A program made the position numbers and the translations under genes. From contig CAKPAZ010000003.1 in assembly GCA_934133195.1 (NCBI GenBank), positions 20,564 through 84,563 of the forward strand: DNA of 64,000 nt, written 5' to 3'. Every line of letters begins with the position of its first letter. The first letter of the stretch is position 1. Of this stretch, positions 43,983-51,816 are shown in pieces. The stretch is from an uncultured Bacilli bacterium (GTDB taxonomy: Bacteria > Bacillota_I > Bacilli_A > ML615J-28 > CAG-313). The notes beneath the pieces are model-generated. The model was not told the DNA's origin, did no database searches, and worked only from the letters and a program-made list of their open reading frames with translations.

Positions 43983-45333
43983 ACTAAAGAAAAGCCTAAC
44001 TAAATATCTTAATGATAAACTTCAACATAATGAGTGTTATAGTGAAGTCGTAGAAAAAGCCAATCTTCAAAAAAAGTATAAGGAGAATGTATTTTATATG
44101 AAAAAGTCATTTTTAAAAATCGCATTACCATGTATTCTTGGTTTATGCTTAATCGTTGGTGTTGTTTTAGGTGTTACTCTAAGTAAGAAGAATGTAGAAA
44201 AGAGTGAACCTACTGCTGTTGTTCAAATGGATGTTAACCCAAGTGTTTCCTTTGTTGTTGATAACAATGGTAAAGTTGTTTCAATCTATGGGGAAAACGA
44301 TGAAGGTAAGATGATTCTTACTGGTGAAACATTTACAGGATTAAAACTAGAAGTTGCAATTGAAAAAATCTTAAATGAAGAAAGCAAGACTGGTTATATT
44401 GTTAATATCTCAGGAACTGACTCTCAAAAGATTTCTTTCAACATTGAATGTGAAACTACCGCTATTTCTGATGAACTAGAAGCAAAAATTAGAGATTCAG
44501 TAGAAAAAACTTGTGAAAAGTTAAACATCAATGAAAAAATCGAAGTTACTAAAACACAAACTAAAGAAGCTTTAGTTAAACGTGCAATGGAACTTGATCC
44601 AACTCTAACTGAAGAAGCCGCAAACGCTAAATCAATTCAAGAACTTGTTTCTTACATCATGGGTTGCCAAATTGAAAAGATCAATATCCCTACAGAAGAA
44701 CTTGAAAATTTATACAACCAAGTAAAGATGGAAAAAATCAATATCGTAGAAAGAGAAGAAACTAAGAAAGTAATCGACACTCTTGATTCAACTTATCAAA
44801 AGGTTATCGCTCAATATGATGATTTATATACAAAACTTGGTGAAGCAAATAAAACTCTAGATCAACTTTACTATGATTATTTCATTAAAGAAACATCTGA
44901 TTATCAAGTTGCTTTAAAATACTTACAAGAACAAAAGGCTGCTCTATTAAAGTTCAAAAATGAACTTGCAGAAATGGATGACAGTAACTTATTAAAACCT
45001 GCTAAACAAGCTCAACTTACAATCTATGTTAACGCAGTTGCATACGCAGAAGAAGGCCTTGAAAGTGCTAAAAAAATAGCTCTTTCATTAATCGAAACTG
45101 CTAAAAACACTATTAATTCAATCATGGAAGAAATGGATAAAGTAAAAGCTGAACTTCCAGAAGAAATCAAGACTTCTTTAACTGCTCATTTAACAGATGT
45201 TGAAACAAAAGTTAACGAAGCTAAAGATAATGCTTTCAAATCATTCGAAGAAGAATATAAAGAAGATTTAACAAAAGCTTTAGCTGCAGTAGAAGCTTAC
45301 AAAGCTCAACTAGTAGAAAACTTAAAAAAGTAA
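43975..45333 (+). CDS. RsgI-like membrane anti-sigma factor with extended helical domain
   Basis: 452 residues. The short cytoplasmic part (~1-42) is helical and charged; it lacks the beta domain of classical RsgI. One membrane helix (~45-68) follows. Residues ~78-190 match the RsgI middle domain: VQMDVNPSVSFVVDNNGKVVSIYGENDEGKMIL, then AIEKIL and GYIVNISG. The remaining ~230 residues outside are Glu/Lys/Ala-rich helices with coiled-coil character, with no carbohydrate-binding domain. The eight-base overlap with the ECF gene indicates a sigma/anti-sigma pair that senses an external signal. Confidence 0.8.
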   Translation: MSKLKKSLTKYLNDKLQHNECYSEVVEKANLQKKYKENVFYMKKSFLKIALPCILGLCLIVGVVLGVTLSKKNVEKSEPTAVVQMDVNPSVSFVVDNNGKVVSIYGENDEGKMILTGETFTGLKLEVAIEKILNEESKTGYIVNISGTDSQKISFNIECETTAISDELEAKIRDSVEKTCEKLNINEKIEVTKTQTKEALVKRAMELDPTLTEEAANAKSIQELVSYIMGCQIEKINIPTEELENLYNQVKMEKINIVEREETKKVIDTLDSTYQKVIAQYDDLYTKLGEANKTLDQLYYDYFIKETSDYQVALKYLQEQKAALLKFKNELAEMDDSNLLKPAKQAQLTIYVNAVAYAEEGLESAKKIALSLIETAKNTINSIMEEMDKVKAELPEEIKTSLTAHLTDVETKVNEAKDNAFKSFEEEYKEDLTKALAAVEAYKAQLVENLKK

Positions 45334-45393
45334 AGATATAAAATCTGTTAGGTAAGGGTGTAAACCATAAAGGGAAAACAATAGTTTAATAGA

Positions 45394-45430
45394 AAAACAT
45401 ATTAAGTCGTGATGATTTGATATGTTTTTT
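45394..45430 (+). terminator. Terminator of the sigma/anti-sigma operon
   Basis: AAAACATAT (45394-45402) pairs with ATATGTTTT (45420-45428) over a 17-base loop, then TTCTT. Confidence 0.7.
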
Positions 45431-45501
45431 CTTAAGTAACAAAGCAAATATTTAGAATAAATAATTAAAATATGGTAGCATATTCAAAAAGGAGAATTTG
45501 G

Positions 45502-45840
45502 ATGAAGAAATTAGGAATTTACTTGTTAATGTTTATTTTCGTTTTTACGGTAACAGGATGTAAAAAAAGAGATGAAGGTACATATAAAATACTCGTAAAA
45601 GATCCTTATAGCCTTTTAGCGAGAAGCCTAGATGAATCCTATCAAGCAGGAACCATCGTAAAAGTAGAATATATGAGAAAACCAAATTATAATTGTGGAG
45701 TTATAGCTAATGGTAAAGAATTAAAGACAAAAAGCTATCTTTTAACAACCGTTAAATCCGCGAAGTTTGTAATGCCAAATCATGACTGTGTAGTCGAACT
45801 TTATGCGGAAAAAATAAGTACGGACAATGATTCACAATAG
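45502..45840 (+). CDS. Small lipoprotein, unknown
   Basis: 112 residues. The signal peptide ends in a lipobox (TVTGC, Cys20). The ~90-residue mature part has strands such as TYKILVKDPYSLLARSLDE, GTIVKVEY and CVVELYAEKI, fitting a small beta fold. Start ATG 45502 is preceded by AAGGAG. It is 12 bases before another lipoprotein gene, so the two are likely cotranscribed, just downstream of the ECF/RsgI-like pair. Family not recognised. Confidence 0.75.
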   Translation: MKKLGIYLLMFIFVFTVTGCKKRDEGTYKILVKDPYSLLARSLDESYQAGTIVKVEYMRKPNYNCGVIANGKELKTKSYLLTTVKSAKFVMPNHDCVVELYAEKISTDNDSQ

Positions 45841-45852
45841 GAGGAAAATAAG

Positions 45853-46482
45853 ATGAAAAAAGTATTGTCAAAACTTGCTATTTTATTAACAATTATTTGT
45901 TGTGTATTTTTAGTATCTTGTAAAGAAGAAACTATTATAACCCCAAGTAAGGACCCAGTACACAATAATAAAGAATGGTTCACAGATGATGAACTTAAAA
46001 AGATAGGATTATCAGGATTAGATGCTCCTACAGGTTTAGAAGGAGAAATTATCTCATCAACTACATGGTTTAATGGTGGATACTCTTTTTCTCAAGTGTG
46101 TCCAAGTGAAGATGTTTTCTTTAAAAATGCTGAAGAATACTTTAAGTATTTAAAACAACACCGTTTATATAACCAAGGCTTTATTTATGGAGCGGTAAAC
46201 ATTGAAAAAACTTCAACTAGTACTAATGAAATATGGTACCGCTTTAACCAAAGTGAAGATCTAAATACTTACTATGATGATAATCCAAGTAAATTATATA
46301 AATTCTACTATGTAGCTAAAAATGAAGTATTAGATGGTTATTATAAACCTGATGCTGTCTACACGCTTGAAATTAGATATGAGTATGATACAAATAGAGA
46401 AACCTACTGTTTCAAACTATTCATTGAAAATGCTACAAAATCACATAATGGTGTTTATACATACCATTACAAAATGGTGTAA
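45853..46482 (+). CDS. Lipoprotein, unknown
   Basis: 209 residues. Lipobox FLVSC with Cys23. The mature protein is rich in Tyr, Asn and Glu, has an amphipathic start (EWFTDDELKKIGLSGLDAPTGL), then alternating strands to the end. AGGAGG is well placed before the ATG. It ends at a strong palindromic terminator. Family not recognised; a possible member of the regulon of the adjacent ECF sigma factor, by position only. Confidence 0.78.
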   Translation: MKKVLSKLAILLTIICCVFLVSCKEETIITPSKDPVHNNKEWFTDDELKKIGLSGLDAPTGLEGEIISSTTWFNGGYSFSQVCPSEDVFFKNAEEYFKYLKQHRLYNQGFIYGAVNIEKTSTSTNEIWYRFNQSEDLNTYYDDNPSKLYKFYYVAKNEVLDGYYKPDAVYTLEIRYEYDTNRETYCFKLFIENATKSHNGVYTYHYKMV

Positions 46483-46488
46483 ATAGAA

Positions 46489-46518
46489 AAAAATGGGTTA
46501 AAATTTTAACCCATTTTT
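46489..46518. terminator. Perfect 30-bp palindromic bidirectional terminator
   Basis: Arms AAAAATGGGTTAAAA and TTTTAACCCATTTTT. T tracts occur on both strands; it serves the convergent lipoprotein and DtxR-family genes. Confidence 0.9.
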
Positions 46519-46522
46519 ATTT

Positions 46523-46894
46523 TTAATCCATTTCTTCCATAAAATGTTTTTTTATAGCTTCAAATGTTTCCACACTTAAATCATGTTCAACCTTACAAGC
46601 ATCAGCATAAGCGATGTCATATGGAACCCCTAATTTCATAAAACATTTTGCGAGAACATTATGTCTTTCATATATTGAACTTGCAATCTTATATCCCTTT
46701 TCGGTAAGTGTTATGCCACCATTGGTGTCAATTTCAATATAGCCATCATTCTTTAAGTTTTTCATAGCTCTTGAAATACTTGGCTTTGAATAATTCATTG
46801 ATTTAGCAATATCTAATGAAATGACACGACCTTGTTCATTATGAAGAACTAAGATTCTTTCTAAATAGTCTTCAGCGGATTCATGAATTTTCAA
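46523..46894 (-). CDS. DtxR/MntR-family metal-dependent regulator
   Basis: About 123 residues: winged HTH (ESAEDYLERILVL ... ISLDIAKSMNYSKPSISRAMKNLKNDGYIE) and a dimerisation/metal domain with YERHNVLAKCF and KVEHDLSVETFEAI carrying the family His/Glu/Cys ligands. It lacks an SH3 domain, as MntR does. TTG at 46894 is preferred over ATG 46912: AGGAAGTGA lies five bases before it, and the promoter predicts transcription starting almost on the ATG. With the ATG it would be 129 residues. Metal (Mn or Fe) not decided; no transporter target is in the window. Confidence 0.85.
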   Translation of the reverse strand: MKIHESAEDYLERILVLHNEQGRVISLDIAKSMNYSKPSISRAMKNLKNDGYIEIDTNGGITLTEKGYKIASSIYERHNVLAKCFMKLGVPYDIAYADACKVEHDLSVETFEAIKKHFMEEMD

Positions 46895-46918
46895 CTCAAT
46901 CACTTCCTTCATTTAGTT

Positions 46919-46947
46919 ATTTTACCATATTTTCCAAAATAAAACAA
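46919..46947 (-). promoter_or_regulatory. Promoter of the DtxR-family gene
   Basis: Minus strand -35 TTGTTT (plus 46942-46947), 17-bp spacer, -10 TAAAAT (plus 46919-46924) preceded by TGG. Confidence 0.65.
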
Positions 46948-46985
46948 GCATTTTAGTTTTATGAGATAAAAAAAGACTTTATTGC

Positions 46986-47014
46986 TTTATTTTTTTTCAT
47001 ATTTTTGGTATAAT
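46986..47014 (+). promoter_or_regulatory. argS promoter
   Basis: -35 TTTATT (46986-46991), 17-bp spacer, -10 TATAAT (47009-47014) preceded by TGG. No T-box leader fits in the ~30-base 5' UTR. Confidence 0.7.
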
Positions 47015-47047
47015 AAGTTGAATTTTATACAAAAGGAAGTACTAATT

Positions 47048-48709
47048 ATGCTTAATGAATTATTACAAAATATTAAAAATGAACTATATAAGGCTGTAGA
47101 AAAACTAGGATATCTTGATGAAACAATTATTCCAAATGCTGATGCTATCCTTCTTGAACTACCAAAAGATAAAGATCATGGTGACTATGCAACTAACCTT
47201 GCGATGAAACTTGCGAGAGTAGCAAGAAAGAAACCTCAAGACATTGCCAAAGAAATCATTGAAAACAGTGATTTATCAAAAATGCATCTAACTAAAATGG
47301 AAGTTGCAGGTCCTGGTTTTATTAACCTATTTTTAGATTTAACTTATCTTCATGAAGTAATCTTTAAAATTAATGAAGAAAAAACTTCATATGGTAACCT
47401 TACTATTGGCGAAGGAGAAAACATCGACTTAGAATATGTAAGTGCTAACCCAACTGGCTATCTTCATGTTGGTCATGGTCGTGGTGCCGCTTACGGTGAT
47501 TCTCTATCTCGTATTATGAAAAAAGCTGGCTTTAAAGTTAATCGTGAACACTATGTAAATGATGCTGGTAATCAAATTACTAATATGGCTTTAAGTGTTT
47601 ATGAACGTTATAAAGAATTATTTGGTTTACCTATTGAAATGAAAGATGATTACTATCATGGTAAAGAAATCATCAGTGTAGCCGAAGAACTAAAGGAAAA
47701 ATATGGCGACAAGTTCATTGAAAACTTTGATCTTGAATTCTTTAAAGAATATGGAACTAAACGTTTACTTGGTAATTTACAACATGACCTTGAACGTTTC
47801 AATGTAACCTTTGATACTTGGTTTAGTGAAAAAACATTATACAAAACTGGTGCTGTCGAAAAAGTTTTAAAGAAACTAACTGAAGATGGTAATACTTATG
47901 TTCTTGATGGAGCAACATGGTTAAAGACAACTAAATATAATGATGAAAAAGACCGTGTAATCGTTAAGAGTGATGGTAGTTACACTTACCTTTTACCAGA
48001 CATTGCTTATCATGCGAACAAATTATCTCGTGGATATACTCATCTAATCGATGTTCTTGGAGCTGACCATCATGGTTACATCGAAAGACTTAAAGCTGCT
48101 GTTTCAATGGTTGGTGGTAACTCAGATTTAATTGATATTGAAATCCTTCAAATGGTTAGAGTAATGGAAAACGGCGAAGAAGTAAAAATGAGCAAACGTA
48201 GTGGTAAAGCCATTACCCTTGCTGACTTAATCGATGAAGTAGGTAGTGATGCTCTTCGTTATTTCTATGTTGCAAAATCTCTAAGTACACATATGGACTT
48301 AGACCTTGATTTAATGAAACAAAAATCAAATGATAATCCTGTATTCTATGCTCAATATGCTCATGCGAGAATCTGCAGTGTTCTAAAGAACTTTGCATCT
48401 CTTGGTCATGAATTTAAACCAGTAACTGAGTTTACTCATCTTGATCTAAATGTAACTAAGAGTATTTGTTTATTACTTCTTCAATATCCAAGTGTAATCG
48501 AAGAAGTCGCAACAAAACGTATAGTTCATAAGATTACTCATTTTATCAATGAATTATCATACTTACTTCATAGTTACTATAATGATGAAAAGATTATCAC
48601 CGACAATATTGAAGAAACAATGGAAAAACTTACAATCATTAACGCAATCAAGATTGTCCTTGGTGATGCTCTAAACTTAATCGGTGTAAGTGCCCCTGAA
48701 AAAATGTAA
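47048..48709 (+). CDS. argS: Arginyl-tRNA synthetase
   Basis: 553 residues, class I synthetase that charges tRNA-Arg. The N-terminal Arg-tRNA recognition domain (~1-110) is followed by the HIGH-like site HVGHGRGAAYGD and the KMSKR-type site KMSKRSGKAIT, then the DALR anticodon-binding helices at the C-terminus. ATG 47048 is chosen because AAGGAAGT is upstream and the promoter lies after the earlier in-frame ATG at 46982. Confidence 0.96.
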   Translation: MLNELLQNIKNELYKAVEKLGYLDETIIPNADAILLELPKDKDHGDYATNLAMKLARVARKKPQDIAKEIIENSDLSKMHLTKMEVAGPGFINLFLDLTYLHEVIFKINEEKTSYGNLTIGEGENIDLEYVSANPTGYLHVGHGRGAAYGDSLSRIMKKAGFKVNREHYVNDAGNQITNMALSVYERYKELFGLPIEMKDDYYHGKEIISVAEELKEKYGDKFIENFDLEFFKEYGTKRLLGNLQHDLERFNVTFDTWFSEKTLYKTGAVEKVLKKLTEDGNTYVLDGATWLKTTKYNDEKDRVIVKSDGSYTYLLPDIAYHANKLSRGYTHLIDVLGADHHGYIERLKAAVSMVGGNSDLIDIEILQMVRVMENGEEVKMSKRSGKAITLADLIDEVGSDALRYFYVAKSLSTHMDLDLDLMKQKSNDNPVFYAQYAHARICSVLKNFASLGHEFKPVTEFTHLDLNVTKSICLLLLQYPSVIEEVATKRIVHKITHFINELSYLLHSYYNDEKIITDNIEETMEKLTIINAIKIVLGDALNLIGVSAPEKM

Positions 48710-48711
48710 AA

Positions 48712-48738
48712 AAGTAGGTACAAAAGTACCTACTTTTT
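48712..48738. terminator. Bidirectional terminator between argS and the LysR gene
   Basis: AAGTAGGTAC pairs with GTACCTACTT around AAAA, with T runs on both strands. Confidence 0.9.
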
Positions 48739-48740
48739 TT

Positions 48741-49631
48741 CTATGATTCTTTGTTATTTAATTTTTCCAACATCATTTTTAAGAACACTCCACTTGCTTT
48801 TGAGAATACTTGATGTTTTTTCCAAGCAAAAACTAATGTTGAATATAGTGGTGGATTGAGTGGTTTAAAACATAATTTACTGTCACCACTAGTATTAATA
48901 ATATTATCAAGACCGATTGCATAACCAACGCCTTCTTCAACTAAGATTGAAGCATTAAACAAAAGGTTATAAGTTGCAACAATGTTTAAATTAGTTGGAT
49001 CTTTTTTGAACCAATCAAATAAATTATTCTTTCTCATGGATTGATCAGATCTAATAAGTGGTTTATCCCACAAATCTTCGGGAGTGATATTCTCTTTTTC
49101 TGAAAGTTCACTATCTTTTCTCATCAACACTCCCCAGGTATCTTTTTGAGGGAGATTTACATATTCATATTTAGATAGGTCAACAGGATTTACAAAAATT
49201 CCAAAATCAATTAATCCATGATCAAGTTTATCAAGGATGATTGAGGAATCTCCACTGTAAAAATGAAATTTAATGTTTGGGTATAAAGAAATAATCGACT
49301 TTGCTACTGAGGCAACAATATCAATGGTTTTACTTTCCCCTCCACCAATATAGATATCTCCACTAATGTCATCTTGAGAAAAAGCAAGTTCGGCATTAGT
49401 TTTTTCATATAAGTCTAAGATTTCTTCTGCTCTTTTATATAAAAGAATTCCGGTTTCCGTTAAAGTTATCTTTTTAGTTCCTCTGGTAAATAGAGGCTTA
49501 CCAATTTCATCTTCTAAATTCTTCATTTGTCTAGAAAGACTAGGTTGGGTAATAAATAATGACTGAGCAGCCTTAAGAATACTACCTTCTTTAACGACTG
49601 CAATAAAGTATCTAAGTTCACGTAATTCCAT
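48741..49631 (-). CDS. LysR-family transcriptional regulator
   Basis: 296 residues. N-terminal winged HTH (LRYFIAVVKEGSILKAAQSLFITQPSLSRQMKNLE, then GKPLFTRGTKKITLTETG) and a two-lobed effector domain. It is divergent from a cyclophilin-like/flavodoxin lipoprotein operon with a 222-base intergenic region holding dyads near the plus promoter, the usual LysR control layout, so that operon is its likely target. Confidence 0.93.
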   Translation of the reverse strand: MELRELRYFIAVVKEGSILKAAQSLFITQPSLSRQMKNLEDEIGKPLFTRGTKKITLTETGILLYKRAEEILDLYEKTNAELAFSQDDISGDIYIGGGESKTIDIVASVAKSIISLYPNIKFHFYSGDSSIILDKLDHGLIDFGIFVNPVDLSKYEYVNLPQKDTWGVLMRKDSELSEKENITPEDLWDKPLIRSDQSMRKNNLFDWFKKDPTNLNIVATYNLLFNASILVEEGVGYAIGLDNIINTSGDSKLCFKPLNPPLYSTLVFAWKKHQVFSKASGVFLKMMLEKLNNKES

Positions 49632-49652
49632 AGCAATCTCCTTTCAATTAAT

Positions 49653-49681
49653 ATTATAATTAATAATGATATGCCTGTCAA
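49653..49681 (-). promoter_or_regulatory. Perfect consensus promoter of the LysR gene
   Basis: Minus strand TTGACA (plus 49676-49681), 17-bp spacer, TATAAT (plus 49653-49658). Confidence 0.88.
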
Positions 49682-49687
49682 GCATAG

Positions 49688-49738
49688 AATACTATAAAAT
49701 ATAGGTATTTGACATATCTAATAAACTATAGTATACTT
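49688..49738 (+). promoter_or_regulatory. Promoter and dyads upstream of the cyclophilin-like/flavodoxin operon
   Basis: -35 TTGACA (49710-49715), 17-bp spacer, -10 TATACT (49733-49738). ATACTATA (49689-49696) is repeated inverted as TATAGTAT (49729-49736) overlapping the -10, and AATAC-TATA faces TATAGGTATT across AAA upstream of the -35. These are candidate LysR sites. Confidence 0.65.
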
Positions 49739-49743
49739 TTGTT

Positions 49744-49804
49744 GAAGACATAGATAAGAAGGAATAAGACTAACCTAATGACTAATGTTTCTTATTTAGT
49801 CTTC
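49744..49804 (+). promoter_or_regulatory. Structured 5' leader of the cyclophilin-like/flavodoxin operon
   Basis: Transcription should start near 49745. GAAGAC (49744-49749) pairs with GTCTTC (49799-49804), and ATAAGAA (49754-49760) with TTCTTAT (49789-49795), enclosing a 28-base loop. A second small hairpin (AAAGTT with AACTTT) lies before the AAGGAG. I do not recognise a known riboswitch. Confidence 0.4.
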
Positions 49805-49853
49805 AAAAATTTGCACAAAAGTTGATGGATTAACTTTATAAAGGAGTAAAAGT

Positions 49854-50342
49854 ATGAAAAAAGTAAAATTTGTCCTTTTTCTTTTCGTTACCCTCTTCCT
49901 CATATGTAGTTGCTCTTTAAAAAATAAGGATCATCCATCAACTGATGTTCCAAAAAATGAGGTGGAAGAACAAGTGAATACAATCTATTTATATATTAAT
50001 GACAAAGTCCTAACCGTAGAAATTGAAACAAATGTTGCGACTAAAGCATTACTGGAAAGATTAAATAATTCTGACATAACTTACATTGCTCATGATTATG
50101 GAGGATTTGAAAAAACTGGTGATCTTGATAAAAGTCTTCCTACCATTAATTCAAATATTAAAGCCACAACTTTTGATGTTATGCTTTATAATGCAAAAAC
50201 TTTAGTCATTTTCTATGAAAGCAATACTTGGTCATATACACCTATTGGAAGAATAACTGGAGTAACCAAAGAAGAACTAAAAAAAATTTTAAAAGTAAAT
50301 CAAGAAAATATAGAAATTACCATCAGTAAGGAGAAAAAATAA
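49854..50342 (+). CDS. Cyclophilin-like fold lipoprotein
   Basis: 162 residues. Signal peptide with probable lipobox (LICSC, Cys20) and a short linker. Residues ~42-150 match the small cyclophilin-like domain often next to flavodoxins: TIYLYINDKVLTVEIETN, YGGFEKTGDL, LPTINSN, FDVMLYNAKTLVIFYESN and WSYTPIGRI. These domains are not shown to be prolyl isomerases; their role is unknown. The stop is one base before the flavodoxin start. Confidence 0.82.
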   Translation: MKKVKFVLFLFVTLFLICSCSLKNKDHPSTDVPKNEVEEQVNTIYLYINDKVLTVEIETNVATKALLERLNNSDITYIAHDYGGFEKTGDLDKSLPTINSNIKATTFDVMLYNAKTLVIFYESNTWSYTPIGRITGVTKEELKKILKVNQENIEITISKEKK

Positions 50343-50343
50343 A

Positions 50344-50937
50344 ATGAATAAAACATTAAAATCAATTTTGCTACTTATTATCTTATTATTTACATTATCT
50401 GGATGTACTACTCAAGCCCCTAGCGATGAGGATAAAAACAATGAAGGCGGAAATACTCCAAACCCCAATGCAACCGAAGTAGTTGTCTATTTTTCATGTA
50501 CATCAACAACTAAAAACATTGCTGAAAAAATAGGTAACCTTAAAAGTATTCCTGTAATAGAAATTTTACCAAAAGTTCCATATACTGCGGATGACTTAAA
50601 ATATTATACAAATTGTCGTGCTGACAAAGAATATGCTGATCCAACTTCCAGACCAGAGATTGCGGAAAACATTGATATAAGTAAATATGATGTAATTTAT
50701 TTAGGTTATCCAATATGGTATGGAGAGGCTCCTCGTATTATTTCTACTTTCCTTGAAAGTTATGATTTTGAAGAAAAAACAATTGTTCCATTTTGTACCT
50801 CCGCATCAAGTGGAATTGGAAGTAGTGATAAAAAACTTCAATCTCTAATCTCTGGTGCAACCTGGAAAACCGGAGCAAGTTTCTACAAAAACACATCTAA
50901 CCAAGAAATCAGTAAATGGCTTGATGAAGTAAAATAA
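50344..50937 (+). CDS. Flavodoxin-like lipoprotein
   Basis: 197 residues. Signal peptide with lipobox (TLSGC, Cys21), a linker of ~22 residues (PSDEDKNNEGG), then a flavodoxin fold: VVVYFSCTSTTKNIAEKI (phosphate loop, with Cys where Ser/Gly is common), DVIYLGYPIWYGEAPRII and TIVPFCTSASSGIG, both FMN-contacting loops. The protein would sit outside the membrane, so it probably receives electrons from a membrane or extracellular donor. AAGGAG is upstream. Confidence 0.88.
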   Translation: MNKTLKSILLLIILLFTLSGCTTQAPSDEDKNNEGGNTPNPNATEVVVYFSCTSTTKNIAEKIGNLKSIPVIEILPKVPYTADDLKYYTNCRADKEYADPTSRPEIAENIDISKYDVIYLGYPIWYGEAPRIISTFLESYDFEEKTIVPFCTSASSGIGSSDKKLQSLISGATWKTGASFYKNTSNQEISKWLDEVK

Positions 50938-50953
50938 CTATATAAATAAAAAT

Positions 50954-50995
50954 ACACATTAGATTTGAAATTACTTTCATCTCTAATGTGTTTTT
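50954..50995 (+). terminator. Terminator of the flavodoxin operon
   Basis: ACACATTAGA pairs with TCTAATGTGT over an 18-base loop, followed by TTTT. Confidence 0.82.
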
Positions 50996-51004
50996 GTTTA
51001 AAGT

Positions 51005-51664
51005 TTAAGGTAATGGAAACTCTTTAATTTTTCTATTCAAGAAACCATAAAGGAAATAAAGCCCCACACAGACTCCAAAAGTTAAAGCTGTCATTATGAC
51101 AAATACGCCAATTGGAATCAAATTACTTCCTCTAAATAAACGATAATAATCAGGCCATTTTTTAACACCAACGACCATAATTAAATAAACAAGGGAGTAA
51201 AAGCTGTTAAAAATAACACTGAACCATGTTGTTTTAAAATCAATATCGTTTGTATTTTCAAAGAATAGGAAATTGTAAATACCAAGTAGTGGACAAATTA
51301 AATTAAGTGTTAATCGGTAACTACTAAAGGTACGTGAGAATCCTTCTTTGGGAGCAATAATACATAAAGCAAATATTAAAGTCATTACGCTAGCAGTTAC
51401 TCCAATAAGTCTTAAGGAAAGACACCAACTTAAAGTTACGGCTCTCGTATCAAGTAAGTTTCTAAACTCCATTACCACCATTACACATGATGTAAGAGCA
51501 AGAAAGATCGTTGATAAGACATTCAAGTAACGAAATACATAATAACTTAATGTGCCATTAAGGCTATAATACTTTGTAATCATACCTCCCGTTGCATAAA
51601 TCGCGCCAACAATAATTAGAAAATTTAAAATTAGTGCAAAAGCGTTATTAATAATTCTTTTCAT
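51005..51664 (-). CDS. Multi-pass membrane protein (possibly Pr6Pr-like)
   Basis: 219 residues with six hydrophobic helices (~8-28, 42-62, 78-102, 120-140, 152-172, 182-208). The layout and the YFRYLNVLSTI-like second helix recall Pr6Pr family membrane proteins of unknown role; this is a weak assignment. ATG 51664 is chosen over the in-frame TTG two codons upstream, because AAAGGGGA lies seven bases before it. Confidence 0.7.
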   Translation of the reverse strand: MKRIINNAFALILNFLIIVGAIYATGGMITKYYSLNGTLSYYVFRYLNVLSTIFLALTSCVMVVMEFRNLLDTRAVTLSWCLSLRLIGVTASVMTLIFALCIIAPKEGFSRTFSSYRLTLNLICPLLGIYNFLFFENTNDIDFKTTWFSVIFNSFYSLVYLIMVVGVKKWPDYYRLFRGSNLIPIGVFVIMTALTFGVCVGLYFLYGFLNRKIKEFPLP

Positions 51665-51688
51665 ATTCAATTCCCCTTTTACAATATA

Positions 51689-51697
51689 ATTATATCA
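51689..51697 (-). promoter_or_regulatory. Extended -10 of the 51664 membrane protein gene
   Basis: Minus strand TGA-TATAAT; no good -35. Confidence 0.5.
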
Positions 51698-51754
51698 CAA
51701 ATTTTAAATAAGTCATAACTTTGACATTTTTTTATCAAAAAAAAGTAATAAAAG

Positions 51755-51783
51755 TAGAAATTATGAGAAAAAAGTGGTATAAT
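51755..51783 (+). promoter_or_regulatory. Promoter of the cation exchanger gene
   Basis: -35 TAGAAA (51755-51760), 17-bp spacer, -10 TATAAT (51778-51783) preceded by TGG. Confidence 0.7.
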
Positions 51784-51816
51784 AGTTATACTTTTTTATA
51801 AAATCAAGGAGGAAAT

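Noticed and set aside
47015..47047. T-box leaders for argS and ileS
   Set aside because: The argS 5' UTR is only about 30 bases and ileS lies inside an operon with a 12-base gap; no T-box sequence is present.
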